This document shows, piece by piece, positions 41,381-49,822 of a stretch of 64,000 bases of DNA. Under the pieces are notes generated by a model. That model was not told the DNA's origin, did no database searches, and worked only from the letters and a program-made list of their open reading frames with translations. The number at the start of each line of letters is the position of its first letter. Position 1 is the first letter of the stretch. The translations under genes and the position numbers were made by a program. This DNA comes from CAYYYG01 sp964490875 (GTDB taxonomy: Bacteria > Patescibacteriota > Microgenomatia > UBA1406 > GWC2-37-13): the NCBI GenBank assembly GCA_964490875.1, contig CAZBEF010000004.1:1-64000 (forward strand), read 5' to 3'.

Positions 41381-42389
41381 CTTTATTCGGTAAATTTATA
41401 AAGCTCGCATCGAACCCGCATTGAATTGACCTGTCTATCTGTTCTTCGGTCAGCATTTTATGTTCCAGAATATATTCATATTGTTTGGTAAGATGGGCAT
41501 CTTTAATCATTTCCGGCCAGTCGGTATTAATGCAGAATTTCACGTCATTTGCCGCAAGCGTCTGTAATATAAATTTCACTTCATTGTCGTCTTTAACAGC
41601 TTTCGTCATCAGATTACTTAATGGGCACACTTCAAGCACGGTGCCTCGTTTGGCTAACTCTTTCATCAGTTTTTTATCATATGCCGCCAAAATTCCATGA
41701 CCGATCCGGTCGGGATTAATATATTTCACACAATCCCACATATCGTTTGTATCTGGTGTTTCGCCCGTATGGGCAGTTACTTTCAGTCCGGCAGCACGGG
41801 CTTTTTCTACTAATTCAACATAATCTTTAAAGTAGAATCCGCCCGGATTATAGTTTGAAAAATCTATCCCCACCACGCCGCGGCGGTGATATTTTATAGC
41901 TTTTTCGACAATAATGGCATTTTTTTCAACTGGAAACTGTCTATCAAGACAGAAAATAAGGCCGGACTTAAGTCTGGGATACTCAAGAAGGGCTCTATCC
42001 ATACCACGAAGCATGGCCATAATAGCATGATCTAGGTCCACTTCACCATCATGATTGTGTTTCATGGGGTTGCCGCGAAGTTCAAGAAGGGTGATATTGT
42101 TAGACCGGTAGGCTCCGCTTAAGCTTTCATAGACACATTTTTCAAGAGCAGGTGCACCAGATGAAAGTTTGTCTAAAATAGGATGATATATTTCATCCAG
42201 GTACTCTTTTAAAGTCATTTTTCGTTCGGGTGAAAGGAGAAGATAGTCTACAAATTCACGATATTCGCGTTTAGGCATTTTATATCCTTCACTTTGGGCA
42301 AGGTGCCAGTATATGGGCGGCGAAATAGATGGAGCTAAATGAGCATGAAGTTCTGCCAGTTCTCGTGTGAACTTGCGAGAGGTAACCAT
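41361..42389 (-). CDS. Adenosine deaminase family protein
   Basis: 342 residues. Metal His pair in ELHAHLAPS, then HTGETPDT, DRIGHG and the acid in INTDWPEM (usual NTDDP). It deaminates adenosine or a related nucleoside for salvage; its overlap with guaB supports a purine role. The D-to-W change in the NTDDP-like motif is a small oddity. Confidence 0.85.
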   Translation of the reverse strand: MVTSRKFTRELAELHAHLAPSISPPIYWHLAQSEGYKMPKREYREFVDYLLLSPERKMTLKEYLDEIYHPILDKLSSGAPALEKCVYESLSGAYRSNNITLLELRGNPMKHNHDGEVDLDHAIMAMLRGMDRALLEYPRLKSGLIFCLDRQFPVEKNAIIVEKAIKYHRRGVVGIDFSNYNPGGFYFKDYVELVEKARAAGLKVTAHTGETPDTNDMWDCVKYINPDRIGHGILAAYDKKLMKELAKRGTVLEVCPLSNLMTKAVKDDNEVKFILQTLAANDVKFCINTDWPEMIKDAHLTKQYEYILEHKMLTEEQIDRSIQCGFDASFINLPNKDENLYL

Positions 42390-42439
42390 ATTAGATTATA
42401 AAGTAGGGATTATTTATTTGCAAGAGATTTTAGTTGAGA

Positions 42440-44776
42440 TCAACCTTGGACGATTCCGGCTAGCTTAAGCTTGCCGCCGCAATAATGGAGAATATTTTCG
42501 ATAGTTTCCTGTAAGGACTGCTCAACTTTATCTCTCGTAATATCATAAATTCCATCAACATTTATGTACAGATTTTTAGTTTCTGATGTTACCGCAGTCC
42601 GCTGGGCGTCGCGATAGTTAAAGTCAATGTTATATCCACCTTGCTTGTCAAAATATGCTAGTTCGGTTGTTTTATATTTTGTTGGTTCTTTATCACCCAA
42701 AAGCAGTATTTCATCGCCTTCGACAGGGAATTTTAGTTCTGTCGGGAATTGAATTTTGTCTAGATCGAATGCGCCCACCGAAACCCTATGTTTCATCACA
42801 ATAAGGTTATATGCATTTACACACGTATTAATCTTATACAGTGGTTTTTTCTGTGAAACACGCCGCAACAATGCTTCCGGCGAAGGCCTTCGAGAATGCC
42901 AGTCGATCTTCATTTCCTTATAAAGTTTTCGGTAACTCTGAACTTCGGGGTATGCGCTTATGATTTCATTTGTCAGATTGCTTTGAGACTTCTCAAATTC
43001 TTCTACATATGCATTCAATTCTTCATTTTCTTTTGTTATGGTTACACCTTCTATAATCGCAATGCCAATCGAAACAGAAGGGAATTTTGCAGTAACTTCT
43101 TTATTAATTGAGAAAATAGATGGGTCAGTAATTGTGGGGAATCCACCTTTCTTTTCTTTTTTCAAAGGTGCTTGTTCTTTTGTATTTGATAAAGCGGCAG
43201 AAAAAAGAGCGGTTGTTTTTTGCAAACCATATTCCAAAATCAAATCGGCAGCTTTCGGACCAAATTCTTTACTGATTAATAATCGGTAAAACCCTGGGAA
43301 AACTTCCTTTGGTTTCAGATTATTTTTCTTTAAAACATCAAAAACCATCTGCTGAACCGATTCACGGTCGGCCGCAGATTCTTTTAATAATAGATTATTT
43401 AATTCAGTAATAAAGATTTTTTGTATGTTCGTAAGATTGAGGCTTTTTGGTACGGATTTGTTAAAAACAACTTTTTCATCTTTTCCGGCATAATTTTTGA
43501 GATATTTCTGCGCGTACTCAATCCGCTCAGTAAGCATCTCATTTTCTTCTGGAGTTAATGGACTTCCTTTATGTTTTTCAAAAAGATCATGAATATCTGC
43601 TTTGCTGTTAAGAAAATTTACAATCGTCCTAAAACGCGGCAGATACATCCTCTTTGTCGGCAATGGCCGCACTTCGGATAATTGTGCAATCCGGGCAAAA
43701 TCCAAAATCACTTCACCTTCTTTACCAATTGGTACTTTATTCTCCAGCTTATCCATATATGCAGTTAGACATCGGTCATAATCATCAAATAAATTAGGAA
43801 TAGTGTCACCGAATGGATTGAAGTCAATCGCGGTTCCGTTTGGTGTGCGGACTAAAAGGAATCGCAAAAGTTCAGGTGGTAATATCTTAGCCGATTCAAC
43901 AGCAGTTGCGCCTAATCCTTTTGAAGATGACATTTTTTTACCGGCAATGTTGAAAAATTCGTACGGCAGAGCATACGGCGTCGGATAATTTATTACTTCT
44001 TTACATACGGCACTGGCGAAATCATATGATCCGCCAGCCGACATATGATCTTTGCCGGAACCTTCAATTGTCACGCCGATTTTCTTCCAGTGGGCTGGCC
44101 AGTCTAACTTCCAGTGCAGTTTGCCCGTTCCATTGTATGGCGAGACTTTTCCTTCATGTCCGCAGCCCTGAGCCCAATTCACCATATCCGGCTTGCATTT
44201 GTAGTACACAAATTCACCATCCCATTTGTAGGTATACGTGGTGCCATTTCTGCCGCATTTCTCGCAAATCACTTGAAATGGATACCAATCATCTGGCTTG
44301 GTAGCTTTTGAAACCTGTAAGAAAATTTCACGAATTTTTGGAGTTGCGTCTAGTATCTCTTTTATCACATCATTCATTTTCCCGGATCTATACAATTCAG
44401 AAGAACGGCGAATTTCCGGGTGGCAGTTAATGGATTCAAAAACCTTTTGAAATTCGTTGGCGTAATATTCCGCAAAACTTGAAGCGCCAGGTTCGGGAGA
44501 AGGAATGTTGCATAGGGGCATGCCAGCGTATTTTTCCCATTTATCGTAATCAAGGTACGAAGGAATTGCGTCCATCTGATCAAGATCGTTGAATATATAC
44601 GTATATTTAACAGGAATGTTAAGTTCTTTCAGAACCTTATACATGAGATCATGAATCACCACGCCGCGCAGTGAGCCCACGTGAATGCGGCCCGATGGTG
44701 TTTTCATGTCGTCAACCCATTCGAGTTTTAATTTTCGTTCGGCAATGATTTTTGCTTCCCTATCAACCCAGATCAT
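42440..44776 (-). CDS. lysS: Class I lysyl-tRNA synthetase fused to a C-terminal B3/B4 domain
   Basis: 778 residues, against about 500-550 for class I LysRS. Signatures are HVGS (32-35, HIGH motif), a zinc-binding insertion (CEKCGRN, CGHEGK), and KKMSSSKG (KMSKS). From about residue 545 a second domain follows, with SIGIAIIEGVTI, WHSRRPSPEALLRRV, INTCVNAYNLI and a pattern like the solo B3/B4 proteins related to PheRS-beta editing domains. The arrangement suggests cis tRNA binding or editing. The synthetase call is firm; the fusion domain is by pattern only. Confidence 0.92.
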   Translation of the reverse strand: MIWVDREAKIIAERKLKLEWVDDMKTPSGRIHVGSLRGVVIHDLMYKVLKELNIPVKYTYIFNDLDQMDAIPSYLDYDKWEKYAGMPLCNIPSPEPGASSFAEYYANEFQKVFESINCHPEIRRSSELYRSGKMNDVIKEILDATPKIREIFLQVSKATKPDDWYPFQVICEKCGRNGTTYTYKWDGEFVYYKCKPDMVNWAQGCGHEGKVSPYNGTGKLHWKLDWPAHWKKIGVTIEGSGKDHMSAGGSYDFASAVCKEVINYPTPYALPYEFFNIAGKKMSSSKGLGATAVESAKILPPELLRFLLVRTPNGTAIDFNPFGDTIPNLFDDYDRCLTAYMDKLENKVPIGKEGEVILDFARIAQLSEVRPLPTKRMYLPRFRTIVNFLNSKADIHDLFEKHKGSPLTPEENEMLTERIEYAQKYLKNYAGKDEKVVFNKSVPKSLNLTNIQKIFITELNNLLLKESAADRESVQQMVFDVLKKNNLKPKEVFPGFYRLLISKEFGPKAADLILEYGLQKTTALFSAALSNTKEQAPLKKEKKGGFPTITDPSIFSINKEVTAKFPSVSIGIAIIEGVTITKENEELNAYVEEFEKSQSNLTNEIISAYPEVQSYRKLYKEMKIDWHSRRPSPEALLRRVSQKKPLYKINTCVNAYNLIVMKHRVSVGAFDLDKIQFPTELKFPVEGDEILLLGDKEPTKYKTTELAYFDKQGGYNIDFNYRDAQRTAVTSETKNLYINVDGIYDITRDKVEQSLQETIENILHYCGGKLKLAGIVQG

Positions 44777-45000
44777 GTTTTTAGTAATGTCATTCTGAGG
44801 AAGTGTAACGACCGAAGAATCTATATAATCATTCTGGATCCTTCGCTCCGCTCAGGATGACACAAAATTCCAAATAAAATATTATTATCCTAGCAAGAAG
44901 AAATTGCAAGAGGAACTGAAGTAAATTTTATAGATTTCCCGCTTTGCGGGACTAAAGCCCGCCTTCGCGGGAATGACGACCTACTATCAGATAACGGTCG
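44777..45000. repeat. Repeat-rich gap
   Basis: Contains CTGGATCCTTCGCTCCGCTC (44834 on), then the nested CCCGC/GCGGG and CCCGC/GCGGG-type hairpins of 44937-44978 ending GGGAATGACG. No ORF or promoter stands out. Confidence 0.65.
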
Positions 45001-45471
45001 TCACTTTTTCACATCGATAATGATGTATTCAATTTCTCCTGCAGGGACTTTTACTTTTACTCTCTGGCCTTTTTTCTTGCCAATAAGAGCACTTCCGATT
45101 GGGGAAGTATGAGAAAGTTTTTTTTGCTGAGGATCTGCTTCAAATTCACCGACAATCATATATTCTGTATGACTGTTGTCTACAGCATGTGCCATTAAAA
45201 CTGTCGATCCTAACTCTACAATTCCGTCTTTTCCGGCAAGCTCTTCTATAACTTCAGCGCTATTCAAAATATTTTCAAGCTCAGCCAGCCTTCCTTCGAC
45301 AAAGGCCAATTCATCTTTTGCAGAAGTATATTCGCTATTTTCAGATAAATCTCCCATGGCGCGGGCTTTCTGCAGGCGCTCTATAGCCTTTGGATGTTTT
45401 TGCTTTTTCATTTCCTCGTGCTCCTGTTTTATTTTGTGAAAACCTGATTTTGTGAGTTGAATTTTTTTCAT
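45001..45471 (-). CDS. greA: Transcription elongation factor GreA
   Basis: 156 residues from the ATG at 45471. The N-terminal coiled coil has its acidic tip as MGDLSENSEYTSAK; the C-terminal FKBP-like domain has SHTSPIGSALIGKKKGQRV. It rescues backtracked RNA polymerase. A consensus promoter lies at 45532-45560. A second paralog is at 49219. Confidence 0.95.
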   Translation of the reverse strand: MKKIQLTKSGFHKIKQEHEEMKKQKHPKAIERLQKARAMGDLSENSEYTSAKDELAFVEGRLAELENILNSAEVIEELAGKDGIVELGSTVLMAHAVDNSHTEYMIVGEFEADPQQKKLSHTSPIGSALIGKKKGQRVKVKVPAGEIEYIIIDVKK

Positions 45472-45531
45472 ATAGACCAAAAAAAAACGTCCCGTTCGTT
45501 ATCATTGCTCAAATAGGGGACAACTGGTACA

Positions 45532-45560
45532 ATATTACAGTATTCCTTTATTGATGTCAA
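45532..45560 (-). promoter_or_regulatory. Promoter of greA
   Basis: TTGACA (45560-45555), 17-base spacer, TAATAT (45537-45532), on the minus strand. It leaves a 5' untranslated part of about 55 bases. Confidence 0.75.
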
Positions 45561-45625
45561 CCTGAATAAGAAGATTTTATAGCTCTAAAGATATGTTTGT
45601 ACGTTAAAAATATGTAGGATTTTTT

Positions 45626-45698
45626 GGCCCCATCGTCTAGTGGCCTAGGACGGCAGGTTCTCATCCTGCAAACCGGGATTCGAATTCCCGTGGGGTCA
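45626..45698 (+). tRNA. tRNA-Glu (CTC)
   Basis: Acceptor GGCCCCA/TGGGGTC (one G-T pair), anticodon stem GCAGG/CCTGC with loop TTCTCAT, anticodon CTC at 45660-45662, T-arm CGGGATTCGAATTCCCG. No 3' CCA is encoded. A degraded copy of its 3' 31 bases lies at 47073-47103. Confidence 0.96.
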
Positions 45699-45702
45699 CA
45701 TA

Positions 45703-46941
45703 TTAATCATGTTTAGTAATCTGTGTTCTATATTCGGGGTTTTCTTTAAGTAAGTAATCTGTTAAGTCTGACTCCATAGAAGCGACTCTCTCAAGTGTAG
45801 ATTGATCATAACTTTCACCAGGATTCCTTTCAAATAACTTGATTTGAGAACGAGAAGCTTGGAGAATATCACGCGTAGAAAAAATAGCCGGATCCATTCC
45901 GAAACTCCACCGCATATCTTCACCCGTTTTTTTACCTGAAATAACTGTAGCGTATGCAAAGTTTTTAATTGCCATAAAACGATTCAGTTCTTGTTTTCTT
46001 TCAGCTTCAGATAAAGCCCTGCCTAATTGTTCTTCTTTCCTTTGAATTACTTCCTGCGTAGTTTTCGCGGATCCGGAAAGTAATAACAATATTCTCTTGG
46101 ACGATTCTGAAAGATTAGGGTTGCGCGCCAAGTATTCTGCAATTCTTTTATTCCTTTCCTGTTGTGATAAAAGTTCATATCTGCCATCGTCTCCTTCTAA
46201 AAAATTATCAGTTTGTATATCAGATGTTAAGAAGCACTTTGCAATTTCGTTATATACATTTTGACTTTCCGCATGCAATAATTTTAAAAAAGCTGGAAAA
46301 TCTGGATGATTAAGTGTATTCAATCCGTTTTTCATTTGTAATGTAAAATGTCTTTTGTCTTCTGAAATTTCAAAATTTTCTCTAAAAAAATTAGAAAATT
46401 TTCCTTGGATTATAGGAAGAACTTGCTGGTATATAAGTTCTGATGCCAGATTAGATAAAGGTTCACTTACTTTCGTTTTTAAATCTGGGCGCTTTAAAGC
46501 CTCTGATCGTGTTATCCTATAATCCAGTTCTTCACTATCAAATCCGACAACATGAACATGGAGTGTTCTTTGTTGGGTAGCAATATGTTTTTTATCTTCG
46601 TACGGAGAATAATTGAATCCTATATCTATTTCCTGAATATTATGGCTTTTTGTATAATACCCTGCAATATCACAAGCGGCATGAAATGTTTTTCCAAGTA
46701 AAGCGTCGGGGGTGGAGGTAACACTTGGTGTATCTTCTTTAGTTGCAAGATCAGGTACGATCAACATATGCCGTTTCGTATAGGGCATTGCGGCAGGTTT
46801 TATATACACAGAACCTTCAGCAGTTTTAATAGAAAGAAGAGGATTTTCACGAGCATCCTGAATTAAAGGAGGTAGTTTCACTTTTTTTTCTCTTGCCACA
46901 GATGACACAATCACCAATCCCGCATTTTCAGACTCTGACAT
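45703..46941 (-). CDS. HIT-like domain protein
   Basis: 412 residues with no signal peptide. The N-terminal ~160 residues have RHMLIVPD and later TLHVHVVGF, an H-x-H arrangement like the catalytic loop of HIT/GalT-type nucleotidyl transferases. The C-terminal half is helical and charged, with no family I recognise. It lies between tRNA-Glu and a degraded tRNA-Glu 3' copy and opposite the JAMM-like gene. A nucleotide-handling role is a guess. Confidence 0.5.
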   Translation of the reverse strand: MSESENAGLVIVSSVAREKKVKLPPLIQDARENPLLSIKTAEGSVYIKPAAMPYTKRHMLIVPDLATKEDTPSVTSTPDALLGKTFHAACDIAGYYTKSHNIQEIDIGFNYSPYEDKKHIATQQRTLHVHVVGFDSEELDYRITRSEALKRPDLKTKVSEPLSNLASELIYQQVLPIIQGKFSNFFRENFEISEDKRHFTLQMKNGLNTLNHPDFPAFLKLLHAESQNVYNEIAKCFLTSDIQTDNFLEGDDGRYELLSQQERNKRIAEYLARNPNLSESSKRILLLLSGSAKTTQEVIQRKEEQLGRALSEAERKQELNRFMAIKNFAYATVISGKKTGEDMRWSFGMDPAIFSTRDILQASRSQIKLFERNPGESYDQSTLERVASMESDLTDYLLKENPEYRTQITKHD

Positions 46942-46970
46942 ATTATTATAGAATAATATAGCATAATTTT

Positions 46971-47020
46971 ATTTCTTCCCTTGAAGTAATCGTGCAGGGC
47001 AGTCTTTAGCTTGAAACCTT
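46971..47020 (-). pseudogene. Duplicated tail of the 47895-48332 gene
   Basis: CTTCCCTTGAAGTAATCGTG and GCAGGGCAGTCTTTAGC match 47899-47940 (the last codons of the ssDNA-annealing-like gene) with few changes. It is a remnant left by a duplication. Confidence 0.7.
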
Positions 47021-47072
47021 ACTTTTAAAACGGCATCAATCATTACATCACTTTTTTATATTTTCCAAAAAA

Positions 47073-47103
47073 GCAAACCGGGATTCGAACTCCCGTGGTG
47101 TCA
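47073..47103 (+). repeat. tRNA-Glu 3' fragment (att-like remnant)
   Basis: GCAAACCGGGATTCGAACTC and CCGTGGTGTCA match 45668-45698, the tRNA-Glu T-arm and 3' end, with 2 changes in 31 bases. It lies 1.4 kb from the intact tRNA and may be an attachment-site copy or a duplication scar. Confidence 0.8.
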
Positions 47104-47144
47104 CTTCACAAAAATATAATTATTGATATAATCTTGTATTTAAT

Positions 47145-47891
47145 ATGTCTGAAAGTATTCCTGAGATTATTGCATCAAAAGCTGAAGCAGCTTATTTTAT
47201 GCTACCAGACTTTCAAAAGCGTATTACTGATGGAGCAAAATGGGTAGAGAAAGATAGTTTAGAATCATCGTGGACGGTTACTAAGGATCCATTAAATCCA
47301 GGTAAATATAAAGTACTACCCTTAATTTTAGGAGGTCGATCGAAAGTTCAACCATCTTTTGATGATGACAGCCCACTTATTCAGCCTGCTAGTAAGGATG
47401 TTCAATTAAATGCTGCTGGAATTTTCCACTTTCATTCTAAAGACTTATTGAGATTTTCAAAAGAAGATATCGGGTTTTTAGAAGAAAGTTTAAATGGTGT
47501 AAGACGAAGTAATGAAATGGTCCAGAATAAAAAGGGAGATTATCAAATATCTAAAAAATTTGTACGAGCATTTTTACCCAATGTTATGCGAGGAGTACAA
47601 TATAATATTGTTTTCGAACCCGGACTTACATTTGGACTATTTGCGCCAATTATTAAATATATAAATAGAAAACCTGTAGTTGAACAAGTGCGTTATTTTG
47701 GCATTTCCGGTAATTCACAAAAAAATTATTATCAACGTTTATTAGATCAGACAGAAAACACAAAAGATCAAATAAGCACTTTTATATCGGATGGTTTTGA
47801 AGTTTCATATCTGGAATTACCAATATCAAATGGTACTCCTTTATGGGATAAAGTTAATTCTATTATCTCAGGTAAACAAACGGGTAAATAA
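47145..47891 (+). CDS. JAMM/MPN-like metalloprotease-type protein
   Basis: 248 residues. GIFHFHSKDLLRFSKED contains H95-x-H97-x7-S105-x2-D108, exactly the JAMM zinc motif. An upstream acidic partner could be E40 or E35. The rest is not recognised; the C-terminal part has RYFGISGNSQKN. It may be an isopeptidase or peptidase. It starts MSES, like the divergent HIT-like gene, and follows the tRNA remnant. Catalysis is not proven. Confidence 0.5.
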   Translation: MSESIPEIIASKAEAAYFMLPDFQKRITDGAKWVEKDSLESSWTVTKDPLNPGKYKVLPLILGGRSKVQPSFDDDSPLIQPASKDVQLNAAGIFHFHSKDLLRFSKEDIGFLEESLNGVRRSNEMVQNKKGDYQISKKFVRAFLPNVMRGVQYNIVFEPGLTFGLFAPIIKYINRKPVVEQVRYFGISGNSQKNYYQRLLDQTENTKDQISTFISDGFEVSYLELPISNGTPLWDKVNSIISGKQTGK

Positions 47892-47894
47892 ATT

Positions 47895-48332
47895 TTATTC
47901 TTTCCCTTGAATTAGTCTTGCAGGGCAGTCTTTGGCATGAAAACGTCCTTTTGTTCCGCAGGTACAGATAGATTCTTCCGGACCGGAGCTTCCGCCTTTT
48001 ATTCCGGCATGAATAATTTCTTCCGCAGTTGCAATGCTTTCCATTTCTCCGAACCCGGCAAATCCCAACGCTCTTCCCACTGCCGAAGTTTCGGCTACTT
48101 CAAATGGTGAAATTTTTTCTATCATTTTGTTTGGATTGGCCGCAGAAATCCCCGTAAATGTCCCTTTATCTGTTGTTACCGTTGCACGAACTACAACCTG
48201 ATTCTGAACCGGCAGAACTTCGGTCATAATAGAAAGTGGCTTTCCTTTTTTATGCGCCATTTGAACACGACCAGCTACCGTAATATAATCTTTCCCGTGA
48301 ATTTTGATAATGTTATTTTGTGATGTTGCCAT
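47895..48332 (-). CDS. ERF/Rad52-like ssDNA-annealing-type protein
   Basis: 145 residues. PFEVAETSAVGRALGFAGFG then SIATAEEI resembles the ETSAIGRAL motif common in phage-type annealing proteins. The C-terminus CTCGTKGRFHAKDCPARL has Cys/His that could bind zinc. It overlaps the tail-duplicate pattern at 46971. A DNA recombination or repair role is likely but tentative; it sits one gene from UDG. Confidence 0.5.
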   Translation of the reverse strand: MATSQNNIIKIHGKDYITVAGRVQMAHKKGKPLSIMTEVLPVQNQVVVRATVTTDKGTFTGISAANPNKMIEKISPFEVAETSAVGRALGFAGFGEMESIATAEEIIHAGIKGGSSGPEESICTCGTKGRFHAKDCPARLIQGKE

Positions 48333-48404
48333 AAAATTAATATATCTATAGAAGGTAAAGTGGAGTTTAAGATAATGCTAAAGAACGGTAAGAAGTATTA
48401 TTGA

Positions 48405-49010
48405 TCAGATTTTAATATATTTTTTTACTTTTTGAATATCATCTATCAACATTTTCTTTTTTGATCCCATATATAGTGCTGCGGCGGGGTGGAATAATGG
48501 CAGAACATACATCTCTCCATATTGAGCTTTTGTTTTGAAAGCCTGTCCATGAATGACACTGATGGACTGTAATTTATCTTCTAATCCAAATTTTATCATT
48601 ATATAAGTCATTGAGAATCTGCCTAACGTTACGATAACTTTCGGCTGAATAATTTCGAGCTGTCTGTCCAAAAATGGGGTATAGAGTTCTATTTCTTTCG
48701 GGGTAGGATCGCGGTTTTCGGGCGGCCTGTCTTTCACTACATTAGCAATATAAACTTTCTGTCTATCGACATCTATAGATTTAAGAAGTTCATCGAGCAA
48801 CCGGCCCGAGGCGCCGCAGAATGGGCGGCCTTGAATGGCTTCGTTTTTGCCCGGCGCTTCACCGATGAACATGATAGGTGAGTATGGGTCGCCTTCGCCG
48901 ATAACGGGTTTGTAGTTGTTTTGAATGCGGTATTGGTAGAGTGGGGATTCTTTAAAATTTACAACTTCTTCGTAAATTTTTTCTATTTGCTGAACGCGGT
49001 CTGTTTTCAT
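48405..49010 (-). CDS. Uracil-DNA glycosylase, family 4/5-like, without Fe-S cysteines
   Basis: 201 residues. Motif GEAPGKNEAIQGRPFCGASGRLLDELL near residue 50, VVKDRPPENRDPTP, TLGRFSM and the C-terminal HPAAALY are those of family 4 UDGs. The four cluster cysteines are missing: the N-terminal CxxC region reads SPLYQYRIQ and the second site reads VVKDRPP where Cys is usual. It should excise uracil but probably without a 4Fe-4S cluster. Confidence 0.85.
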   Translation of the reverse strand: MKTDRVQQIEKIYEEVVNFKESPLYQYRIQNNYKPVIGEGDPYSPIMFIGEAPGKNEAIQGRPFCGASGRLLDELLKSIDVDRQKVYIANVVKDRPPENRDPTPKEIELYTPFLDRQLEIIQPKVIVTLGRFSMTYIMIKFGLEDKLQSISVIHGQAFKTKAQYGEMYVLPLFHPAAALYMGSKKKMLIDDIQKVKKYIKI

Positions 49011-49046
49011 ATATGAAGTATATCATTTGAATTAGAACCTTACTTT

Positions 49047-49215
49047 AAAATTTGGCAGATTCTGTCATCGCTCCTCCCATCAGTGCTCATTTAGTAATGC
49101 TCTAGAGTTGGCAGCCTGAAAAGGTACTGTCTTGTGTTCTTCCAATGGTGGATTGCAACCTTAACGGTCATTGCGCGCTGATGGGAGCCCTCCGCTCTGC
49201 CATCTGCCAAATTTT
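49047..49215. other. Intergenic structured element, copy 2
   Basis: Outer stem AAAATTTGGCAGA (49047-49059) with TCTGCCAAATTTT (49203-49215); inner stem CTCCCATCAG (49074-49083) with CTGATGGGAG (49178-49187). It shares loop blocks CAGATTCTGTCA, CAGTGCTC, CTTGTGTTCTTCCAA and GCGCTGA with 680-909, whereas the paired arms differ compensatorily. It lies between UDG and greA2. Confidence 0.7.
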
Positions 49216-49218
49216 TAG

Positions 49219-49680
49219 TTAAGAATTTATTATGTCTAATACAGTAAATACTTTTTTACCAGCGGGGACGTGGACCAAAAAGGTGTCGCCGATTTTTTTA
49301 TGAAGCAAGGATTTGCCGATTGGTGAATGGCATGAAATTCGGCCGTTTGGAATGTCAGATTCGTATCCTCCAACTACTGTATATTCTATAGTTGTATCAT
49401 CTATCTGGAGTTTCACGGTATGGCCTATTTCTACATAATCGGTATGAGTTAAAGTCTTTACCTGCGCGTTATCTATTATCTTTTTCAAATGCTTAAGTCT
49501 TCTATCTAATGAAGAAAGCTGATGCCTAGCCGATTTATATGCGGCGTTTTCGCTGCGGTCGCCCATGTCGCGGGCGCGGGATAATTCGGCAACAACTGCC
49601 GGGCGTTTAGATTCTAATTCTTCGTACTCTTTCTTAAATTTTTCCAAACCAGCTTCAGTGAAAGTGATTTTATGATGCAT
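49219..49680 (-). CDS. GreA/GreB-family paralog
   Basis: 153 residues. Coiled coil with RARDMGDRSENAAYKSARHQL; the acidic tip keeps D and E but has Arg and Ala where the first GreA has Leu and Ser. The C-terminal domain has SCHSPIGKSLLHKKIGD. It may act as a Gre factor with a different activity or as a competitor at the secondary channel. Confidence 0.88.
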   Translation of the reverse strand: MHHKITFTEAGLEKFKKEYEELESKRPAVVAELSRARDMGDRSENAAYKSARHQLSSLDRRLKHLKKIIDNAQVKTLTHTDYVEIGHTVKLQIDDTTIEYTVVGGYESDIPNGRISCHSPIGKSLLHKKIGDTFLVHVPAGKKVFTVLDIINS

Positions 49681-49717
49681 AAGAAGATTATACTTGAATC
49701 ATTCTAATGTTTTTATT

Positions 49718-49807
49718 GTCATCCTGAGGGTCCGCGTCTGACGCGGGAACTGAAGGATCCAGAATAAAACGTAGTGCTGGATTCTTCGCTAATCGCTCAG
49801 AATGACA
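49718..49807. repeat. Dispersed repeats (GTCATCCTGAG family)
   Basis: GTCATCCTGAGGGTCCGCGT, GAAGGATCCAG, and CTGGATTCTTCGCTAATCGC then TCAGAATGACA: two inverted copies of the same repeat family found in aroC. Confidence 0.8.
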
Positions 49808-49822
49808 GGGAAGAAATATGAA

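Noticed and set aside
44777..45000. Transposon or IS element in repeat-rich gaps
   Set aside because: No transposase ORF or terminal inverted repeats with target duplications were found anywhere in the window.
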